From Prevotella sp. UBA4268 (lineage in GTDB: Bacteria > Bacteroidota > Bacteroidia > Bacteroidales > Bacteroidaceae): a stretch of 26,850 bases of DNA. The notes below the pieces were generated by a model. That model saw nothing but the letters and a program-made list of their open reading frames with translations, was not told the DNA's origin and ran no database searches. The position numbers were made by a program, and so were the translations under genes. The stretch lies in NCBI GenBank assembly GCA_002395135.1, contig DGWC01000062.1:1-26850 (forward strand), written 5' to 3'. Of this stretch, positions 1 through 9,584 are shown piece after piece (position 1 is the first letter of the stretch; the number at the start of each line of letters is the position of its first letter).

Positions 1-263
1 GTTCAAAGGAGCGTATCCAGTTGTACCGCGGTGTGGTTATCAAGATTTGCGGTCACGGTGAAAAGAAGCGTTTCACTGTTCGCAAGATGTCAGGAACAGT
101 AGGTGTGGAGCGTATCTTCCCGCTGGAGAGCCCGAACATCGACAGCATCGAGGTGAACAAGATTGGTAAGGTGCGCCGCGCTAAGTTGTATTACCTGCGC
201 AAACTGACTGGTAAGAAGGCTCGCATCGCTGAGAAGAGAACACCGGTTGCTACTGCAAAGTAA
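1..263 (+). CDS. rplS: 50S ribosomal protein L19 (3' part)
   Basis: C-terminal part of ribosomal protein L19, a large-subunit protein at the interface with the 30S subunit. The reading frame is open from the window edge and reads [15 protein letters not shown], then a basic L19 body including [42 protein letters not shown] and a short Ala/Lys tail, ending at TAA 261-263. The TTG at 21 lies inside the conserved ERIQ-YRG region and is not the start; the true start is to the left of the window. The gene ends 27 bp before a strong hairpin terminator. The identification is secure because motif order and C-terminal length fit L19. Confidence 0.96.
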   Translation, partial: SKERIQLYRGVVIKICGHGEKKRFTVRKMSGTVGVERIFPLESPNIDSIEVNKIGKVRRAKLYYLRKLTGKKARIAEKRTPVATAK

Positions 264-289
264 GCAAGACTCTCGAAGTAAAGAGAATA

Positions 290-326
290 AAAAGAGGTTC
301 AGCCATTGGCAAGAACCTCTTTTTGT
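290..326 (+). terminator. Bidirectional intrinsic terminator after rplS
   Basis: An 11-bp perfect inverted repeat pairs 290-300 (AAAAGAGGTTC) with 313-323 (GAACCTCTTTT) around a 12-nt loop that can itself pair GCC with GGC. The plus strand continues into a T-rich run. The minus strand also ends in T-rich sequence (CTCTTTTTATTCTC), so the hairpin can serve both rplS and the converging CapA-like gene. Confidence 0.85.
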
Positions 327-380
327 TTTATGCTGCTTCGCAGGTGTTGATGCCTGCTTGAGTTTAAGCCAGTACGGATT

Positions 381-1448
381 CTACTTGCGCTTTATCCTGA
401 TGTTACCCCTGGCATCCACCATCGCGCTGCTGGCGGGCACATCCATGTCGCTCAGCATTTTCATCTGTCGCGCGGCTCCTTTGTTCTTATCCCACCGCGG
501 GCCGATGCCCCTGCGCTGCACAAGCGAGTGAATCCTGCCGTTGAGGAACTGTCCCTTTTCGTTGATCTTGATCTCCACGATGGGTGCCTGACCGGATATT
601 CCCTTCAGGCTGATGCCATAGGGCGTGCAGAAATTGCCCAGACTGTAGGCGATGAAACGTCCCTTGTAGACTTCTACGCAGCGCACCACATGGGGCCCGT
701 GGCCGTATACCACGTCGGCACCAAGGTCTATGCAATAGTGGGCAAACTCGCGGAGCGACCCGCGGTTCTCCTTGAAAAACTCCTCTTTGCCATAGGGCAG
801 TCGGCTTTGCGTGCGCCCTTCGGCACCGCCATGAAAGGATACCACGATGATGTCGGCCTGGTTGCGCAGTGCGCTGACCACTCTCTTCACCGTAGCCTGG
901 TCTGTATGCCGCAGCGTGTATGGGTTGTGGCCGAAGGCGCAGATGCCTATTCGCAGCCCTTTCCGCTTGATGACGGCCGCCTCGAAGTGTCCTTTCACTC
1001 CAGCATACTTGATGCCTTGGCTGCGAAGAGCCTGCTCGGTGGATTCGATGCCTTCTTCTCCGAAGTCGTTTGCATGGTTGTTGGCCATGCTGAGGAAGTC
1101 GAACCCGGCATCGCGCAGCAGTGGTGCGAAACTGGTGGGCGTGCGGAAGGCATAGTTGTTGAGCGTGTCTTTCTTGGTGCTTTTGCCGCCGTCGCACAGC
1201 GGACCTTCAAGATTGCCCATGGCAAGGTCGGCCCGTTTCAATACGCTCTTGGCATCGCGGAACAAGAAGGCACCGTCTTTATAGGGCAGCAGGGTGTCGG
1301 GGTAGGTGGTTCCCATCATGATGTCGCCCACCATGGCCAAGGTCAGCGTGTCGCTTTCAGCCGCCGAATCAGGACGGGCATATACATGAGAAAAGCAGGC
1401 TGTGGTGCAGCCTGCTGTCAGTATCATTAGTATTTGCTTGAGTTTCAT
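381..1448 (-). CDS. CapA-family (PGA_cap) metallophosphatase-like protein
   Basis: Exported 355-residue protein of the CapA/PGA_cap family, which has a calcineurin-like metallophosphatase fold and is named after poly-gamma-glutamate capsule synthesis; many members have other or unknown cell-envelope roles. Visible family motifs in order are GD at residues 41-42, GNLEGP 78-83, NNHAND 123-128, SFHGG 204-208, GHGPHV 249-254 and YSLGNF 268-273, covering the expected metal-binding positions. Residues 1-24 form a signal peptide. TAGC at 11-14 is a poor lipobox, so cleavage after VYA at 22-24 is the alternative. It starts 3 nt after the stop of the NlpC/P60 gene, so the two are probably co-transcribed and act on the envelope. 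No capsule genes are nearby, so a poly-gamma-glutamate role is not supported here. Confidence 0.9.
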   Translation of the reverse strand: MKLKQILMILTAGCTTACFSHVYARPDSAAESDTLTLAMVGDIMMGTTYPDTLLPYKDGAFLFRDAKSVLKRADLAMGNLEGPLCDGGKSTKKDTLNNYAFRTPTSFAPLLRDAGFDFLSMANNHANDFGEEGIESTEQALRSQGIKYAGVKGHFEAAVIKRKGLRIGICAFGHNPYTLRHTDQATVKRVVSALRNQADIIVVSFHGGAEGRTQSRLPYGKEEFFKENRGSLREFAHYCIDLGADVVYGHGPHVVRCVEVYKGRFIAYSLGNFCTPYGISLKGISGQAPIVEIKINEKGQFLNGRIHSLVQRRGIGPRWDKNKGAARQMKMLSDMDVPASSAMVDARGNIRIKRK

Positions 1449-1451
1449 AGT

Positions 1452-2024
1452 CTATTTCACTCGCCGTGCACCAATGTACCGGCGTGCATAATAGCCGTCG
1501 GTGGAGTTGCTCACCTTCACGCCTTCCTTCGTACTGGCATGGATGAAGGTGAAAGTGTTCGTAGAGGGATCCACGTCCACCACGATGCCCACGTGGCCTA
1601 CGCCGCGCCCGCTGCTGGGACTGGTGAAGAATACCAGGTCGCCGCGCTGCATTTCGCTGTTCTTGATAGGTGTGTTCTTGGCGTATTGGTCGCGTGAAGA
1701 GCAGCCTATCTGCTTGTTCATCTGTCCGAAAACATAACTGGTGAAGCCGGAGCAGTCGAAGGCATACGGACCTTTGCTGCCGCTGCGATAGCGCGCACCG
1801 ATATGCGAGAAGGCCTCGTCCATCAGATCGTTCACGGCCACGGCATCATACGAATTGAGTTCTGCTTCGCCTCCGTTATAGAGGAAATCGAAATTGTCGA
1901 TTTCTATATATCGTTCTTCTGTCTTCTGAACCTTGCGCACATGTGTCTTCTTTCGTTTGGCATCCGTGGTGGATAGCGACGAAAGAAACAACAATAGTGC
2001 ACAAAGAATTATTTTTTTATTCAT
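1452..2024 (-). CDS. NlpC/P60 family cell-wall hydrolase
   Basis: Secreted cysteine peptidase of the NlpC/P60 family, which cleaves peptide stems of peptidoglycan, typically at gamma-D-Glu-diaminopimelate bonds. With the start at 2024 the protein has 190 residues: a signal peptide at about 1-22 (MNKKIILCALLLFLSS), a basic linker, then the catalytic domain from about residue 64. The catalytic cysteine is C91 in FDCSGFTSYVF, the histidine is H144 in GHVGIVV, and H162 in FIHAS is the likely third residue. A start 16 codons upstream at 2072 is possible but puts a polar stretch before the signal peptide. A TATCTTTG -7 box lies about 110 nt upstream. It leads a two-gene unit with the CapA-like gene. 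Confidence 0.9.
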   Translation of the reverse strand: MNKKIILCALLLFLSSLSTTDAKRKKTHVRKVQKTEERYIEIDNFDFLYNGGEAELNSYDAVAVNDLMDEAFSHIGARYRSGSKGPYAFDCSGFTSYVFGQMNKQIGCSSRDQYAKNTPIKNSEMQRGDLVFFTSPSSGRGVGHVGIVVDVDPSTNTFTFIHASTKEGVKVSNSTDGYYARRYIGARRVK

Positions 2025-2431
2025 TTTCTGCAAGGTTAGATTCTTTAAAAACCAAGGGTTCGAGATACACACTCAAACCGTTTGTAATACAAAGAGCAGG
2101 CAAAAAAGCACATCTCTTCGTGATTACATTGCAAAGATACGAAAAAAAAGGCAGGCAGAAAAACCGGTTTACATCTTTTTGGATATGCAGAAAAGCCGTT
2201 TTTCTTGTCCTAAACTTCCTCTTATCGGTTAAGAAACAGCCGTTTACGCGGAATGCCTACAAGGAATGGTTTAACTGTTTGCGTTCACGTTTTTTAATAT
2301 AATCAGCACAAACGGTTGCCGATGTCGGTCTGATTTGTGGTGGTTTTCAGAGAAATGCCGCGGTCAGTCTCAAGCAAGACGCAGGGAATGTAGGCCCTGG
2401 GCGCGGCTTGTCTCAAAGAAAAAGGTGAAGA
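2025..2431. other. Non-coding stretch between NlpC/P60 gene and DUF4831 gene
   Basis: About 400 bp without a credible gene. It holds the promoter element of the minus-strand NlpC/P60 gene near 2132-2139 and, at the right end, the terminator of the DUF4831 gene. Short open frames between 1933 and 2302 have no recognisable protein features. I see no tRNA, repeat or insertion-sequence end between 2150 and 2410, only a weak 6-bp inverted repeat (AATCAG 2301-2306 with CTGATT 2330-2335). Confidence 0.6.
2132..2139 (-). promoter_or_regulatory. Bacteroidetes -7 element for the NlpC/P60-CapA unit
   Basis: On the minus strand this reads TATCTTTG, a full match to TAnnTTTG. No well-spaced -33 TTTG is visible. 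It predicts a leader of roughly 100 nt before the start at 2024. Confidence 0.55.
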
Positions 2432-2444
2432 TTATTTCTTCACC
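2414..2444 (-). terminator. Intrinsic terminator overlapping the end of the DUF4831 gene
   Basis: An 8-bp inverted repeat pairs GGTGAAGA (2424-2431) with TCTTCACC (2437-2444) around a 5-nt loop. Read on the minus strand it is followed by TTTTTCTTTG. The hairpin includes the last codons and stop (2432-2434) of the DUF4831 gene. Confidence 0.7.
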
Positions 2445-3514
2445 ATTTCCGTTTTGATTGTGTCAATGTTGCCCGTCACCGGATTATAGATCAGACTGGT
2501 GAACAGTTTCTTGCCAAACAACTCATTGTCGAGCGGCAGTGTCTTGCCGAACTGGGCGGCGTAGAACTCCTTCGTTGCCAATTCGCGGTCGCTCTTAAAG
2601 AGAGTGACTTTGATCTTTCCGGGCAGGTTGGCATAGATGTTTGCGTCGTCGCTTCTTTTCTTGGCATCCTCCACGGTGGCGGTGTTGCTCACCGTTTTGT
2701 GCAGGTCCTCTACTTTAATATAATAAGGTTCGCCCGCGAGGTCGTCGGTGTCGGTCAGTCCGAACTTGGCCGAAAACCTGAAGAGCAGTTCCTCGTCGGT
2801 GGCTTTTTCCGGCACAATGGTGATGATGGTCTCCACCGTGTCCTTCACCGCTGTTCCCTCGAAGAGTTGCAGCAATGCCGTTTCCTGGGTGTTCAGGTTG
2901 TTCAGCATGATGCGCAGTTGCTCGCCGTCTTTGGGCATAAAGTCAGCCTGTCCCTTGTTCAGTTGGCTTTTGCTGTCGCGGATGTCGTAGATTTCCTGTG
3001 CGGTGAGTTCGGCCATCTTGGCCATACTGCCAGCCGACAGGATGTCTTGTGTGAGATAGTCGCGCGCATTGAGCGGTGCGGGCTTGAGTGCCGGCACGAA
3101 GACGGCTGTCGGCTCCGGTGCATTTACTTCTGCATTCACGCCCAAGATGATTCCCTGCTCGTCCACTTTCAGGCTCGCAATGGAGTGCTTGGCATCGATG
3201 GCAGGATTGAACACCTTAGCCGTGTCGGGGATTCCCCTGCTGCCCATCTTGATGTTCAAGATGCGATAGGCGGTTCCTGACTCGGTGGCCACGTCTTTTT
3301 TCTTGAGGAATCTCTCAGCATACATGCACAGGTCGCCCGGTTCCTGGGTCGTCTTTTCTATCATGATGCTGAATTCGATGGCTGTCTTCGGCAGATAATA
3401 CGACGATCCCTCGCTGACATCCTGTGCCATGGCGTTGAAGGAAAGTAAGGTGGAAAAGACAAGTGTCAGTATGCTCTTGTCGCGATGACTCTTCATAAAT
3501 GATATTGTTTGCAT
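2432..3514 (-). CDS. DUF4831 family exported protein
   Basis: 360-residue exported protein of unknown function that resembles the Bacteroidetes family DUF4831. It has a signal peptide ending in NAMAQ at about residues 27-31, then a soluble domain opening with YYLPKTAIEFSIMIEKTTQ and containing the internal stretch GQADFMPKDGEQLRIMLNNL. The C-terminal part contains KLFTSLIYNPVTGNI. No enzyme motif or further membrane segment is visible. Two starts are possible, 3514 and an ATG six codons later at 3496; the second gives a more ordinary signal peptide (MKSHRDKSILTLVFS). It begins 27 nt after the stop of the NAD(P)H-hydrate repair gene and is probably its operon partner, ending at its own terminator. 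The family call rests on recalled similarity. Confidence 0.8.
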   Translation of the reverse strand: MQTISFMKSHRDKSILTLVFSTLLSFNAMAQDVSEGSSYYLPKTAIEFSIMIEKTTQEPGDLCMYAERFLKKKDVATESGTAYRILNIKMGSRGIPDTAKVFNPAIDAKHSIASLKVDEQGIILGVNAEVNAPEPTAVFVPALKPAPLNARDYLTQDILSAGSMAKMAELTAQEIYDIRDSKSQLNKGQADFMPKDGEQLRIMLNNLNTQETALLQLFEGTAVKDTVETIITIVPEKATDEELLFRFSAKFGLTDTDDLAGEPYYIKVEDLHKTVSNTATVEDAKKRSDDANIYANLPGKIKVTLFKSDRELATKEFYAAQFGKTLPLDNELFGKKLFTSLIYNPVTGNIDTIKTEMVKK

Positions 3515-3541
3515 TTTCTTGATGACTGAATAAATCGTTTC

Positions 3542-5059
3542 TTAATCGTTGATTCGCTGGAATGCCTTGGGCAGATATTTGATGATGTCGCTCGCCACCA
3601 TGCTCTCCATGCCCAGTTCCTTGGCCGCCAAGTCGCCGGCCAGTCCGTGCAGATACATGCCCATGATGCATGCGTCGCCGTGTTGATAGCCTCTGGCCAG
3701 CAGACCCGTGATGATGCCTGAGAGCACATCGCCGCTTCCGGCCGTTGCCATGCCCGCATTGCCTGTGCTGTTGAACACCACATGTCCGTTGGGCATGCAC
3801 AATGCCGAATAGTGGCCTTTCAGGATGATGTATGCGTTGAGGTGTTCTGCCAGGTCGCGTGCTCTGGAGAGCCGCTCGAAACTGTCGGCGCAACTGGCAC
3901 CGTTCAGTCGGTCGAACTCCTTGGGGTGGGGGGTCATGATGATGTTCTTGGGCAGTTGCTGCAGCCATGCCCTGTGGTTCGAGAGGATGTTCAGTGCGTC
4001 GGCATCCAGCACAATCGGGCACTGCGAGCGCCTCACCTGTGAGATCAGTGCAATGGCGGTGTTTTCCTGCTGGCGCAGTCCCGGTCCCATGCATACGGCA
4101 TCGATATCCTCGGCATCGATGGTTTCTGAGAAATACTTCTCGTCGTGGTCGATGCTCATCACGGCTTCCGGCACACTAATCTGCAGAATGTCGTTGTTTC
4201 GGCGGGGTGTATGCACAATTACCTTGCCTACACCCGAGCGCAGACAGGCCTTCGTGGCAAGCACCGCGGCTCCCGCCATGCCGTAACTGCCGGCAATGAT
4301 GAGCGCCGTTCCCATGTTGCCCTTGTGCACGAAATCGTTCCTGTGACGCAACTTGCTGCGTATGTCACTCTCGTCGGTAACGGTGTAGAGGGCTTCTATC
4401 TTGCGGATGCCTTCCTCGCTGAGCCTGATGTCGAGCACTTTCAGTTTGCCGATGAACTGCTGGTTCTCCGGGAACAGGAACGACAGTTTCTTCTGCTGCA
4501 GTGTGAGCGTTGTGTCGGCCTTGATGATGTTGGCCCGCACGTTGTAGGTGTTATCCTCGGTCATCAGTCCCGACGGGATGTCAATGCTGATGATATACGA
4601 TGGCGACTGGTTGATATATTTCACCAGCGAGGCGAATCCGCCCGACAACGGCTTGTTGAGCCCGGAGCCGAACAGTCCGTCAATGATAAGCATGTTCTTC
4701 TCTAATACCGGCGGATCGAACTCATCGCGCACCTCAAAGAAATCCTTGATTTTGCGGCTGTCCAGGATGCGCTGCTGGTTTTTGGCGCAGTCTTCCGACA
4801 GTTTGCCGTTGATGTTGAACAGATAGACACTCACTTTGAAATTCTGCTCGGCCAGCATGCGTGCCACGGCCAGCGCATCGCCGCCATTGTTTCCCGGTCC
4901 TGCGAATACCACAACGGGTGTGGTGTTCGTCCACGAATCGGTAATGGCGCGTGTCAGCGCTTTCGCTGCACGTTCCATCAGGTCGATAGAGCGGATGGGT
5001 TCATGCTCCATCGTGTAATGGTCGAGTTCATGTATCTGAGCACTTGTGAATATCTTCAT
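3542..5059 (-). CDS. nnr: Bifunctional NAD(P)H-hydrate epimerase / ADP-dependent dehydratase
   Basis: Metabolite-repair enzyme that restores NADH and NADPH from their hydrated forms. The N-terminal YjeF domain (about residues 1-215) epimerises the R and S hydrates. The C-terminal ribokinase-like domain (about 230-505) dehydrates the S form using ADP. Visible motifs are the nucleotide loop GPGNNGGDA at 54-62, DGLFGSGL at 127-134, catalytic Asp160 in SIDIPSG, GSYGMAGAAVLA at 257-268, TPHPKEF at 376-382 and GSGDVLSG at 441-448 with catalytic Asp444. GSGD replaces the commoner GTGD, a mild change. At 505 residues it has the usual length of the fused form. It heads a minus-strand unit with the DUF4831 gene, and two TAnnTTTG boxes lie just upstream. 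Confidence 0.96.
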   Translation of the reverse strand: MKIFTSAQIHELDHYTMEHEPIRSIDLMERAAKALTRAITDSWTNTTPVVVFAGPGNNGGDALAVARMLAEQNFKVSVYLFNINGKLSEDCAKNQQRILDSRKIKDFFEVRDEFDPPVLEKNMLIIDGLFGSGLNKPLSGGFASLVKYINQSPSYIISIDIPSGLMTEDNTYNVRANIIKADTTLTLQQKKLSFLFPENQQFIGKLKVLDIRLSEEGIRKIEALYTVTDESDIRSKLRHRNDFVHKGNMGTALIIAGSYGMAGAAVLATKACLRSGVGKVIVHTPRRNNDILQISVPEAVMSIDHDEKYFSETIDAEDIDAVCMGPGLRQQENTAIALISQVRRSQCPIVLDADALNILSNHRAWLQQLPKNIIMTPHPKEFDRLNGASCADSFERLSRARDLAEHLNAYIILKGHYSALCMPNGHVVFNSTGNAGMATAGSGDVLSGIITGLLARGYQHGDACIMGMYLHGLAGDLAAKELGMESMVASDIIKYLPKAFQRIND

Positions 5060-5064
5060 CCGTG

Positions 5065-5080
5065 CAAAAATACAAAAATA
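5065..5080 (-). promoter_or_regulatory. Tandem -7 elements for the nnr unit
   Basis: Read on the minus strand, two adjacent 8-bp copies of TATTTTTG (5065-5072 and 5073-5080) each match TAnnTTTG. A possible TTG lies about 22 bp upstream of the proximal copy. Transcription from the proximal box would start only about 1 nt before or inside the first codon, so the distal copy or a very short leader is implied. Confidence 0.5.
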
Positions 5081-5166
5081 ATATAAAAAGTGGGCAATCT
5101 CGTTCTATATTTTTGCTAATTTTGATGTAATTTCTTGATTTGTGTGCTTATTTGGCAGAATTTGCC

Positions 5167-5174
5167 TAAATTTG
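5167..5174 (+). promoter_or_regulatory. -7 element for the patatin-like gene
   Basis: TAAATTTG is a full match to TAnnTTTG, 26 bp before the ATG at 5201. A second match, TAATTTTG, lies at 5117-5124. Possible -33 TTTG copies (5139-5142, 5151-5154) are not ideally spaced. Confidence 0.5.
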
Positions 5175-5200
5175 CAGCGCAATTTTGCAATGATTGGATT

Positions 5201-6184
5201 ATGAAGAACTGCATGTTTTGGTTGTGGGTATGGATAGCATTGATGTGCTGTCCGGCGGTGTCAGCCCAGGATTCCCCAACGGGCCGGCCACGAATTGGTT
5301 TGGTGCTGGGGGGCGGTGGTGCCAAGGGTGCTGCCGAGGTGGGTGTGCTGAAAGTCATCGAAGAGGCGGGCATTCCCATCGACTATATCGCCGGAACCAG
5401 CATCGGCTCCATTGTTGGCGGCCTCTATTCCGTGGGATGGCGTGCTGCGGCACTCGATTCCATGTTCCGTTCCCAGGAGTGGCTGTCGCTGTTGGGCGAC
5501 CGTGACAAGGAGCAAGGTGATAAGATTCTTTCTCAGAAAGACGGTGTTACCTATGTATTCGGTTTTCCCGTATCGCGCCGTGGCAGCAAGAATGCCGACG
5601 TGTTGGTGGGCGCGCTCAATGGCGACCATGTGGTGTCGCTGCTTCAGAAGATGACGCGCTGCAAGGATTCCATCAGTTTTGATGCCCTCCCCATTCCTTT
5701 CCGCTGTGTGGCTACCGATGTGAACGAACTCAAAGAAGTGGTCATCGGCAGTGGCAACCTGCCGCAAGCCATGCGTGCCAGCATGGCCATACCGGGAGCC
5801 TTCAAGCCCGTGAGGAGCGGGAAACGCCTGCTGGTTGACGGCGGCGTGGTCAACAATCTGCCGGTTGACGTGGTGAAGCAGATGGGTGCCGACATCGTGA
5901 TAGCCATCGACCTGTCGCAAGAGGAGCAGAAAACCAGGGATTTCTCCCTGAAAGAGACGATAGGCATTGGCGGATGGCTCGACTGGGTGTTTTCGCGTCC
6001 CGACATCGACAAATATCAGCAGAACCGCAAGGATGCCGACATCTGCATCAATCCCCGTCTGGGCGAATATGGCGTGACCAGTTTCAGCAAAGACGCCGTG
6101 AGCGAAATGATCAGCATGGGCGAGCAGGCTGCGCGGCAGCACTGGCAGGAACTCCTTGCCCTGAAAGCGCGCATCAGACAGTAG
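5201..6184 (+). CDS. Secreted patatin-like phospholipase
   Basis: 327-residue exported protein of the patatin-like (RssA/YchK-type) serine acyl hydrolase family, expected to release fatty acids from phospholipids. Residues 1-22 are a signal peptide ending VSA-QD. The oxyanion-hole loop GGGGAKG is at 37-43, the nucleophile Ser67 is in GTSIG (65-69), and Asp213 in the DGG motif (213-215) completes the Ser-Asp dyad, so the protein should be active. The ATG at 5201 is preferred over an in-frame ATG at 5135 because the latter lies upstream of the -7 box and would bury the signal peptide. Larger Bacteroidetes patatins carry a C-terminal outer-membrane barrel; this one ends with the catalytic domain plus about 110 residues and has no barrel. 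Native substrate is unknown. Confidence 0.93.
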   Translation: MKNCMFWLWVWIALMCCPAVSAQDSPTGRPRIGLVLGGGGAKGAAEVGVLKVIEEAGIPIDYIAGTSIGSIVGGLYSVGWRAAALDSMFRSQEWLSLLGDRDKEQGDKILSQKDGVTYVFGFPVSRRGSKNADVLVGALNGDHVVSLLQKMTRCKDSISFDALPIPFRCVATDVNELKEVVIGSGNLPQAMRASMAIPGAFKPVRSGKRLLVDGGVVNNLPVDVVKQMGADIVIAIDLSQEEQKTRDFSLKETIGIGGWLDWVFSRPDIDKYQQNRKDADICINPRLGEYGVTSFSKDAVSEMISMGEQAARQHWQELLALKARIRQ

Positions 6185-6264
6185 ACGCAGGCGAAAACGT
6201 GGGAAAAAGCACGCGCCATCTCATTTTTCTCCGTCGCCAATGCCGCAATCCCAAAAAATATTAC

Positions 6265-6272
6265 TACTTTTG
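6265..6272 (+). promoter_or_regulatory. -7 element for the hpt unit
   Basis: TACTTTTG is a full match to TAnnTTTG, 26 bp before the hpt ATG. No good -33 TTTG is visible. Confidence 0.55.
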
Positions 6273-6298
6273 TAGCAAATTTTCAGAAATACAGAATC

Positions 6299-6835
6299 AT
6301 GGATATTATACAAATCAAAGACAGAAAGTTCAAACCATTCATCCCCGAGGCGGTCATCAAGGAGAAGATCAAGGAAGTGGCCGACCGCATCAACCGCGAC
6401 ATGGAGGGCAAGAATCCGCTCTTTATATCAGTGCTGAACGGAGCCTTTGTGTTCACGGCCGACCTCATGAGGATGATCACCATTCCGTGTGAAGTGTCGT
6501 TTGTCAAGTTGGCATCCTATCAAGGCACCACGTCGACAGGCACCATCAAGGAAGTAATGGGCATCAACGAAGATCTCACCGGCCGCCACATCGTCATCGT
6601 TGAGGACATCATTGACACCGGCCTTACCATGAAGCGCATGGTGGAATCTCTCGGCACGCGCAATCCGGCATCCGTTCACGTCTGCACGCTTCTGCTGAAG
6701 CCCGATAAACTCAAGGTGGATTTGAGCGTGGAATATGCTGTGATGGAAATACCCAACGACTTCATCGTGGGGTACGGGCTCGACTACGACCAGCAGGGAC
6801 GCAACCTGCCCGACATCTATTCGGTAGTAGAATAA
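6299..6835 (+). CDS. hpt: Hypoxanthine phosphoribosyltransferase
   Basis: Cytosolic purine-salvage enzyme that joins hypoxanthine (and usually guanine) to PRPP to make IMP or GMP. The 178-residue length is typical. The PRPP-binding motif VEDIIDTGLT is at residues 101-110, with the acidic pair that contacts the ribose hydroxyls. LNGAFVFTADL (46-56) is the loop I region, SYQGTTSTG (73-81) the flexible loop II, and DFIVGYGLDY near the C terminus the purine-binding region. It is followed 55 bp later by adk, so IMP/AMP salvage and adenylate balance are next to each other. A weak GCAGG/CCTGC hairpin at 6843-6858 followed by CTTTTA lies between them and may be an attenuator or mean nothing. Confidence 0.96.
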   Translation: MDIIQIKDRKFKPFIPEAVIKEKIKEVADRINRDMEGKNPLFISVLNGAFVFTADLMRMITIPCEVSFVKLASYQGTTSTGTIKEVMGINEDLTGRHIVIVEDIIDTGLTMKRMVESLGTRNPASVHVCTLLLKPDKLKVDLSVEYAVMEIPNDFIVGYGLDYDQQGRNLPDIYSVVE

Positions 6836-6890
6836 GCGTAGCGCAGGCATCGCCCTGCCTTTTAGAGTTAGAATCATAATGATATAAGAG

Positions 6891-7462
6891 ATGAAGAATA
6901 TTGTAATTTTCGGTGCGCCCGGTTCAGGAAAGGGCACACAAAGCGATTTGATGATCAAGAAGTACGGGCTGGAACATATTTCCACTGGCGACGTGCTTCG
7001 CGCTGAAATCAAGAAGGGCAGCGACCTGGGCAAGACGGCGGCATCGTTCATCGACAAGGGACAACTCATTCCCGACGAGTTGATGGTCAGCATCCTGGCT
7101 GGTGTCTACGACGCTTTCGGCAAAGAGCATGCGGGTGTCATCTTCGACGGATTCCCCCGCACCATTCCGCAGGCAGAGGCCTTGAAGAAGATGCTCAGCG
7201 AGCGTGGCCATCAGGTGGCAGCCATGATAGAGTTGGACGTTCCAGAGGAAGAACTGATGGACCGTCTGATCAAGCGTGGCAAAGAGAGTGGTCGTTCCGA
7301 CGACAATGCGGAGACCATCAAGAAACGTCTCGACGTGTATCATCGCCAGACGCAGCCGCTCATTGAGTGGTACATCAAAGAAGGCATTCATCACCACATC
7401 AACGGACTGGGTGCGCTCGACCGCATCTTCGCTGATATATGTGAGGTTATAGACCAATTGTA

Positions 7463-7463
<1 letters not shown>
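6891..7463 (+). CDS. adk: Adenylate kinase
   Basis: Cytosolic enzyme interconverting ATP + AMP and 2 ADP. The P-loop [10 protein letters not shown] is at residues 8-17, [10 protein letters not shown] (31-40) is the AMP-binding helix region, and DGFPRT is the conserved core arginine motif. The 190-residue protein has a short LID ([15 protein letters not shown]), without the inserted about 27-residue segment or zinc cysteines found in the long bacterial type; this short form is common in Bacteroidetes. Its TAA stop overlaps the obgE start by one base (TAATG at 7461-7465), so obgE translation is probably coupled to it. Confidence 0.96.
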
Positions 7464-8642
<1,179 letters not shown>

Positions 8643-8653
<11 letters not shown>

Positions 8654-9467
8654 CCCCGTGCTTCACGAATATGCGCTCGACGGCCGCGTCATGGCCTTCA
8701 GCACCACGCGCCATGGAGGTTGCAGCACGGGCAACTATGCCAGTTTCAACATCAACCCCTATTGTGGCGATGATGAAACTTGCATAGCCCTTAACCGGGA
8801 GCGGCTCTGCCAGGCGCTCCAGATACCATCCGACAGGCTCTTCCTGCCGCATCAGGTGCATCAAACCGATGTGCTGGCCATCACGAAAACCACTCTGGAA
8901 CAGTCTTCGCCCATGCTCTTGCAGGCCATGCTCGAAGACAAAGATGCCATCACCACCAACCTGCCGGGCTGCTGCATCGGTGTGTCCACGGCCGACTGCA
9001 TCCCCATCCTGCTCTACGATACCGACAACCACGCTGCTGCGGCCATCCATGCGGGATGGCGAGGCACCGTGAAACGCATCGTCGGTGAGACCATCGAGCA
9101 CATGAAAACCTATTACCACACCGAACCGCGCTATCTGAAAGCCGTGATAGGTCCCGGCATCTCGCTCGACAGTTTCGAGGTGGGCGACGAGGTGTACGAT
9201 GCCTTCGCCAAGGCAGGATTTCCCATGGAGCAGATGGCCAGACGCTTTCCGCCCATGCGTCCCGACGGTGGCGCGACTGAGAAATGGCATATCGACCTGC
9301 CAATGTGCAACCGTCTGCAACTTATCTCTGCCGGTGTGCCGCCGTCGCAGATTCTCTCTTCCGACATCTGCACCTATCAGCAGAGCGGCGATTTCTTCTC
9401 TGCCCGTCACCTCGGCATCCATTCTGGTCGCATCTTCACCGGCATCCTGCTCCGAGAGAAGAGATAA
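8643..9467 (+). CDS. pgeF: Multicopper-like purine nucleoside phosphorylase / laccase-domain protein (YfiH/LACC1 family)
   Basis: 274-residue cytosolic protein of the YfiH/PgeF/LACC1 family. Members have been described as polyphenol oxidases, as zinc-dependent purine nucleoside phosphorylases with adenosine deaminase activity, and (PgeF) as cell-wall amino-acid editing factors. The metal-site residues are present: H73 in [10 protein letters not shown]119 in STADCIPIL and H136 in IHAGWRGT. The start is inside the end of obgE (11-nt overlap), implying translational coupling. Its place after hpt and adk fits a nucleoside role, but the sequence cannot choose among the proposed activities. Confidence 0.9.
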
Positions 9468-9521
9468 TACATTCGGTAGCCATTGATATTCAGATGCCTA
9501 CATGATTATTTCGAGCATCGG

Positions 9522-9557
9522 AAGTGCCGATATGCAAAGGCGAAAACGGCACTTTTG
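9522..9557 (+). terminator. Possible terminator after pgeF
   Basis: AAGTGCCG (9522-9529) pairs with CGGCACTT (9547-9554) around a 17-nt loop, followed by only a short T run (CTTTTG). It lies about 55 bp after the pgeF stop. The long loop and weak T tract make this uncertain; it may instead be part of the neighbouring repeat element. Confidence 0.35.
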
Positions 9558-9584
9558 ACCTTGTAAAGGAACGCTATGCTTCAG

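Noticed and set aside
528..1430. Long plus-strand open frame of 300 codons
   Set aside because: It is antisense to the CapA-like gene, whose motifs and signal peptide are clear; no protein features are recognisable in the antisense frame.
1933..2302. Two overlapping plus-strand open frames of about 100-119 codons
   Set aside because: They cross the NlpC/P60 signal peptide and its promoter, have no start-site support and no recognisable features.
5261..6142. Minus-strand open frame of 293 codons
   Set aside because: Antisense to the patatin-like gene and rich in His, as GC-skewed shadow frames often are; no motif seen.
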